Source of the DNA: Sutcliffiella horikoshii
GTDB taxonomy: Bacteria > Bacillota > Bacilli > Bacillales > Bacillaceae_I
Length of the DNA: 64,000 nucleotides
Assembly (NCBI RefSeq): GCF_020524325.1
Contig: NZ_JAIVKY010000007.1
Span: forward strand, 434,001-498,000
Direction of reading: 5' to 3'
Under the pieces are notes generated by a model. The model was given only the letters and a program-made list of their open reading frames with translations. It was not told the DNA's origin and did no database searches. Numbering within the stretch: the stretch's first letter is position 1; each line of letters opens with the position of its first letter. The position numbers and the translations under genes are program-made. Shown here in pieces: positions 63,062 through 64,000 of the stretch.

Positions 63062-63748
63062 ATGATTGAAATGCAAGACGTATTTAAGAAATACCCTAAC
63101 GGCGTACAAGCTGTGGATGGTATTAATATAAAAATAAAAGCAGGCGAATTTGTCTATGTAGTAGGTCCAAGTGGAGCCGGTAAATCTACGTTCATCAAGA
63201 TGATGTACAGAGAAGAAAAGCCCACAAGCGGAAATATTGTGATAGACGGAGTCAATCTTTCAAAACTGAAGGAAAACAAAGTACCTATACTTCGAAGAAG
63301 CATAGGAGTAGTATTTCAAGATTTCAAACTTCTACCTCAGCTAACAGTCTATGAAAATGTGGCCTTTGCCTTAGAAGTAATAGAAGAAAGTCCTAAAAAT
63401 ATAAAAAAACGTGTCATGGAAGTACTTGATCTTGTTAAGCTGAAGCACAAGGCACGTCATCTTCCAAATGAACTTTCAGGTGGAGAGCAGCAACGTATTT
63501 CGATTGCACGCTCGATAGTTAATAACCCGAAAGTAATGATTGCCGATGAGCCGACAGGTAACCTTGACCCTGACACCTCATGGGAAATTATGAACATCTT
63601 TGAAGAAATCAACGAAAAAGGTACGACGATAGTAATGGCCACGCATAACCGCGAGATTGTAAACACAATCAAGAAGCGTGTAATTGCAATTGAAAATGGG
63701 AAGATCGCGCGTGACCAAGCAGAGGGGGACTACGGTTATGAAGCCTAG
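63062..63748 (+). CDS. ftsE: Cell division ATP-binding protein FtsE
   Basis: 228-residue ABC ATPase that with FtsX activates wall hydrolases (CwlO in B. subtilis) from inside the cell. Walker A GPSGAGKSTFIKM (about 37-49), signature LSGGEQQR, Walker B VMIADEP and switch His in ATHN. The short N-terminus MIEMQDVFKKYPNG is typical. AGGTGA precedes the ATG. The ftsX start overlaps its end by 11 bases. Confidence 0.96.
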   Translation: MIEMQDVFKKYPNGVQAVDGINIKIKAGEFVYVVGPSGAGKSTFIKMMYREEKPTSGNIVIDGVNLSKLKENKVPILRRSIGVVFQDFKLLPQLTVYENVAFALEVIEESPKNIKKRVMEVLDLVKLKHKARHLPNELSGGEQQRISIARSIVNNPKVMIADEPTGNLDPDTSWEIMNIFEEINEKGTTIVMATHNREIVNTIKKRVIAIENGKIARDQAEGDYGYEA

Positions 63749-64000
63749 AACTCTACTGCGACACTTTAAGGAAAGCTTTAAAAGCTTAGCGCGTAATGGC
63801 TGGATGACATTTGCATCCGTCAGTGCTGTAACAGTTACCCTCCTATTGGTTGGTGTATTCTTGGTACTAATGATGAACTTAAACAATGTCGCATCAGAAA
63901 TTGAAAGTGATGTCGAGATTAGAGTACACATTGACTTGACGGCCACTAAAGAAGATCAAGAAGTGTTGAAACAACAGATACAAAATATATCTGAAGTGGA
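63738..64000 (+). CDS. ftsX: Cell division protein FtsX, N-terminal part (cut by window end)
   Basis: The first 87 codons are present. It begins MKPRTLLRHFKESFKSLARN, the conserved cytoplasmic start of FtsX, followed by NGWMTFASVSAVTVTLLLVG and a first transmembrane helix, then the start of the extracellular loop (VEIRVHIDLTA). It is the membrane partner of FtsE and should regulate peptidoglycan hydrolases. ATG 63738 lies inside the ftsE 3' end with GAGGGGGA upstream. Confidence 0.95.
   Translation, partial: MKPRTLLRHFKESFKSLARNGWMTFASVSAVTVTLLLVGVFLVLMMNLNNVASEIESDVEIRVHIDLTATKEDQEVLKQQIQNISEV

Overview
The window reads as the chromosome of a low-GC, motile, endospore-type Firmicute of the family Bacillaceae. 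The order tua genes - tagO - tagV/yvyE - degS/degU - degV - comFA/comFC - yvyF - flgM/N/K/L - yviE - fliW - csrA - hag - flaG - fliD/S/T - hpf - secA - prfB - yitT-like - cccB - ftsE/X is the Bacillus subtilis order, but the window carries large insertions, lacks comFB between comFA and comFC, and has a Vpr-type protease between cccB and ftsE. It is therefore a Bacillus relative (perhaps an alkaliphile-type genus such as Sutcliffiella; a guess), not B. subtilis. Strong AGGAGG ribosome sites, several TTG starts, sigma-D, sigma-B and sigma-A type promoters and a prfB programmed frameshift all fit.

Region 1 (1-30141) is a cell-surface glycopolymer region. It starts with the end of a teichuronic-acid operon (tuaE-tuaF-tuaG-tuaH), then tagO, which starts wall polymer chains. 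An AT-rich accessory block follows: a GT4 glycosyltransferase, the dTDP-rhamnose operon rmlACDB, two secreted wall enzymes sharing a repeated domain of about 97 residues (an M14 metallopeptidase and a glucosaminidase), an ABC-2 exporter with an unusual tandem-NBD ATPase, and a giant methyltransferase/coiled-coil/GT2/GT4 fusion with further glycosyltransferases. gtaB, a UDP-glucose dehydrogenase and a polyprenyl-phosphate sugar transferase close the block. My inference is that it makes, caps and exports a rhamnose-containing wall polysaccharide through the ABC transporter, and that a TagV-like LCP ligase (30176-31171, minus strand) may attach polymers to the wall.

Region 2 (30176-38251): tagV and yvyE run leftward as an operon, divergent from degS-degU; then degV, comFA, comFC and yvyF. 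Two intergenic tandem-repeat arrays flank degV: four copies of 20 bp and four copies of 52 bp with internal dyads.

Region 3 (38252-53073) is the late flagellar cluster. flgM and hag have near-perfect sigma-D promoters, and the hag leader carries a hairpin presenting GGA plus a GGA in the Shine-Dalgarno sequence, the layout expected for CsrA control, with csrA and fliW just upstream. Two very AT-rich glycosyltransferase genes lie between hag and flaG, one of them a GT4-TPR-GT4-methyltransferase fusion; they are a likely flagellin-glycosylation island.

Region 4 (53074-64000): a structured Bacillaceae-type intergenic repeat, hpf with an overlapping sigma-B/sigma-H type promoter, secA, two tandem copies of a 105-bp element, prfB with its +1 frameshift, a YitT-family membrane protein, cytochrome c-551 (cccB), a Vpr-like subtilisin preceded by three ACTTA-type palindromes, ftsE and the start of ftsX.

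No rRNA, tRNA, insertion sequence, transposase or CRISPR array was recognised.
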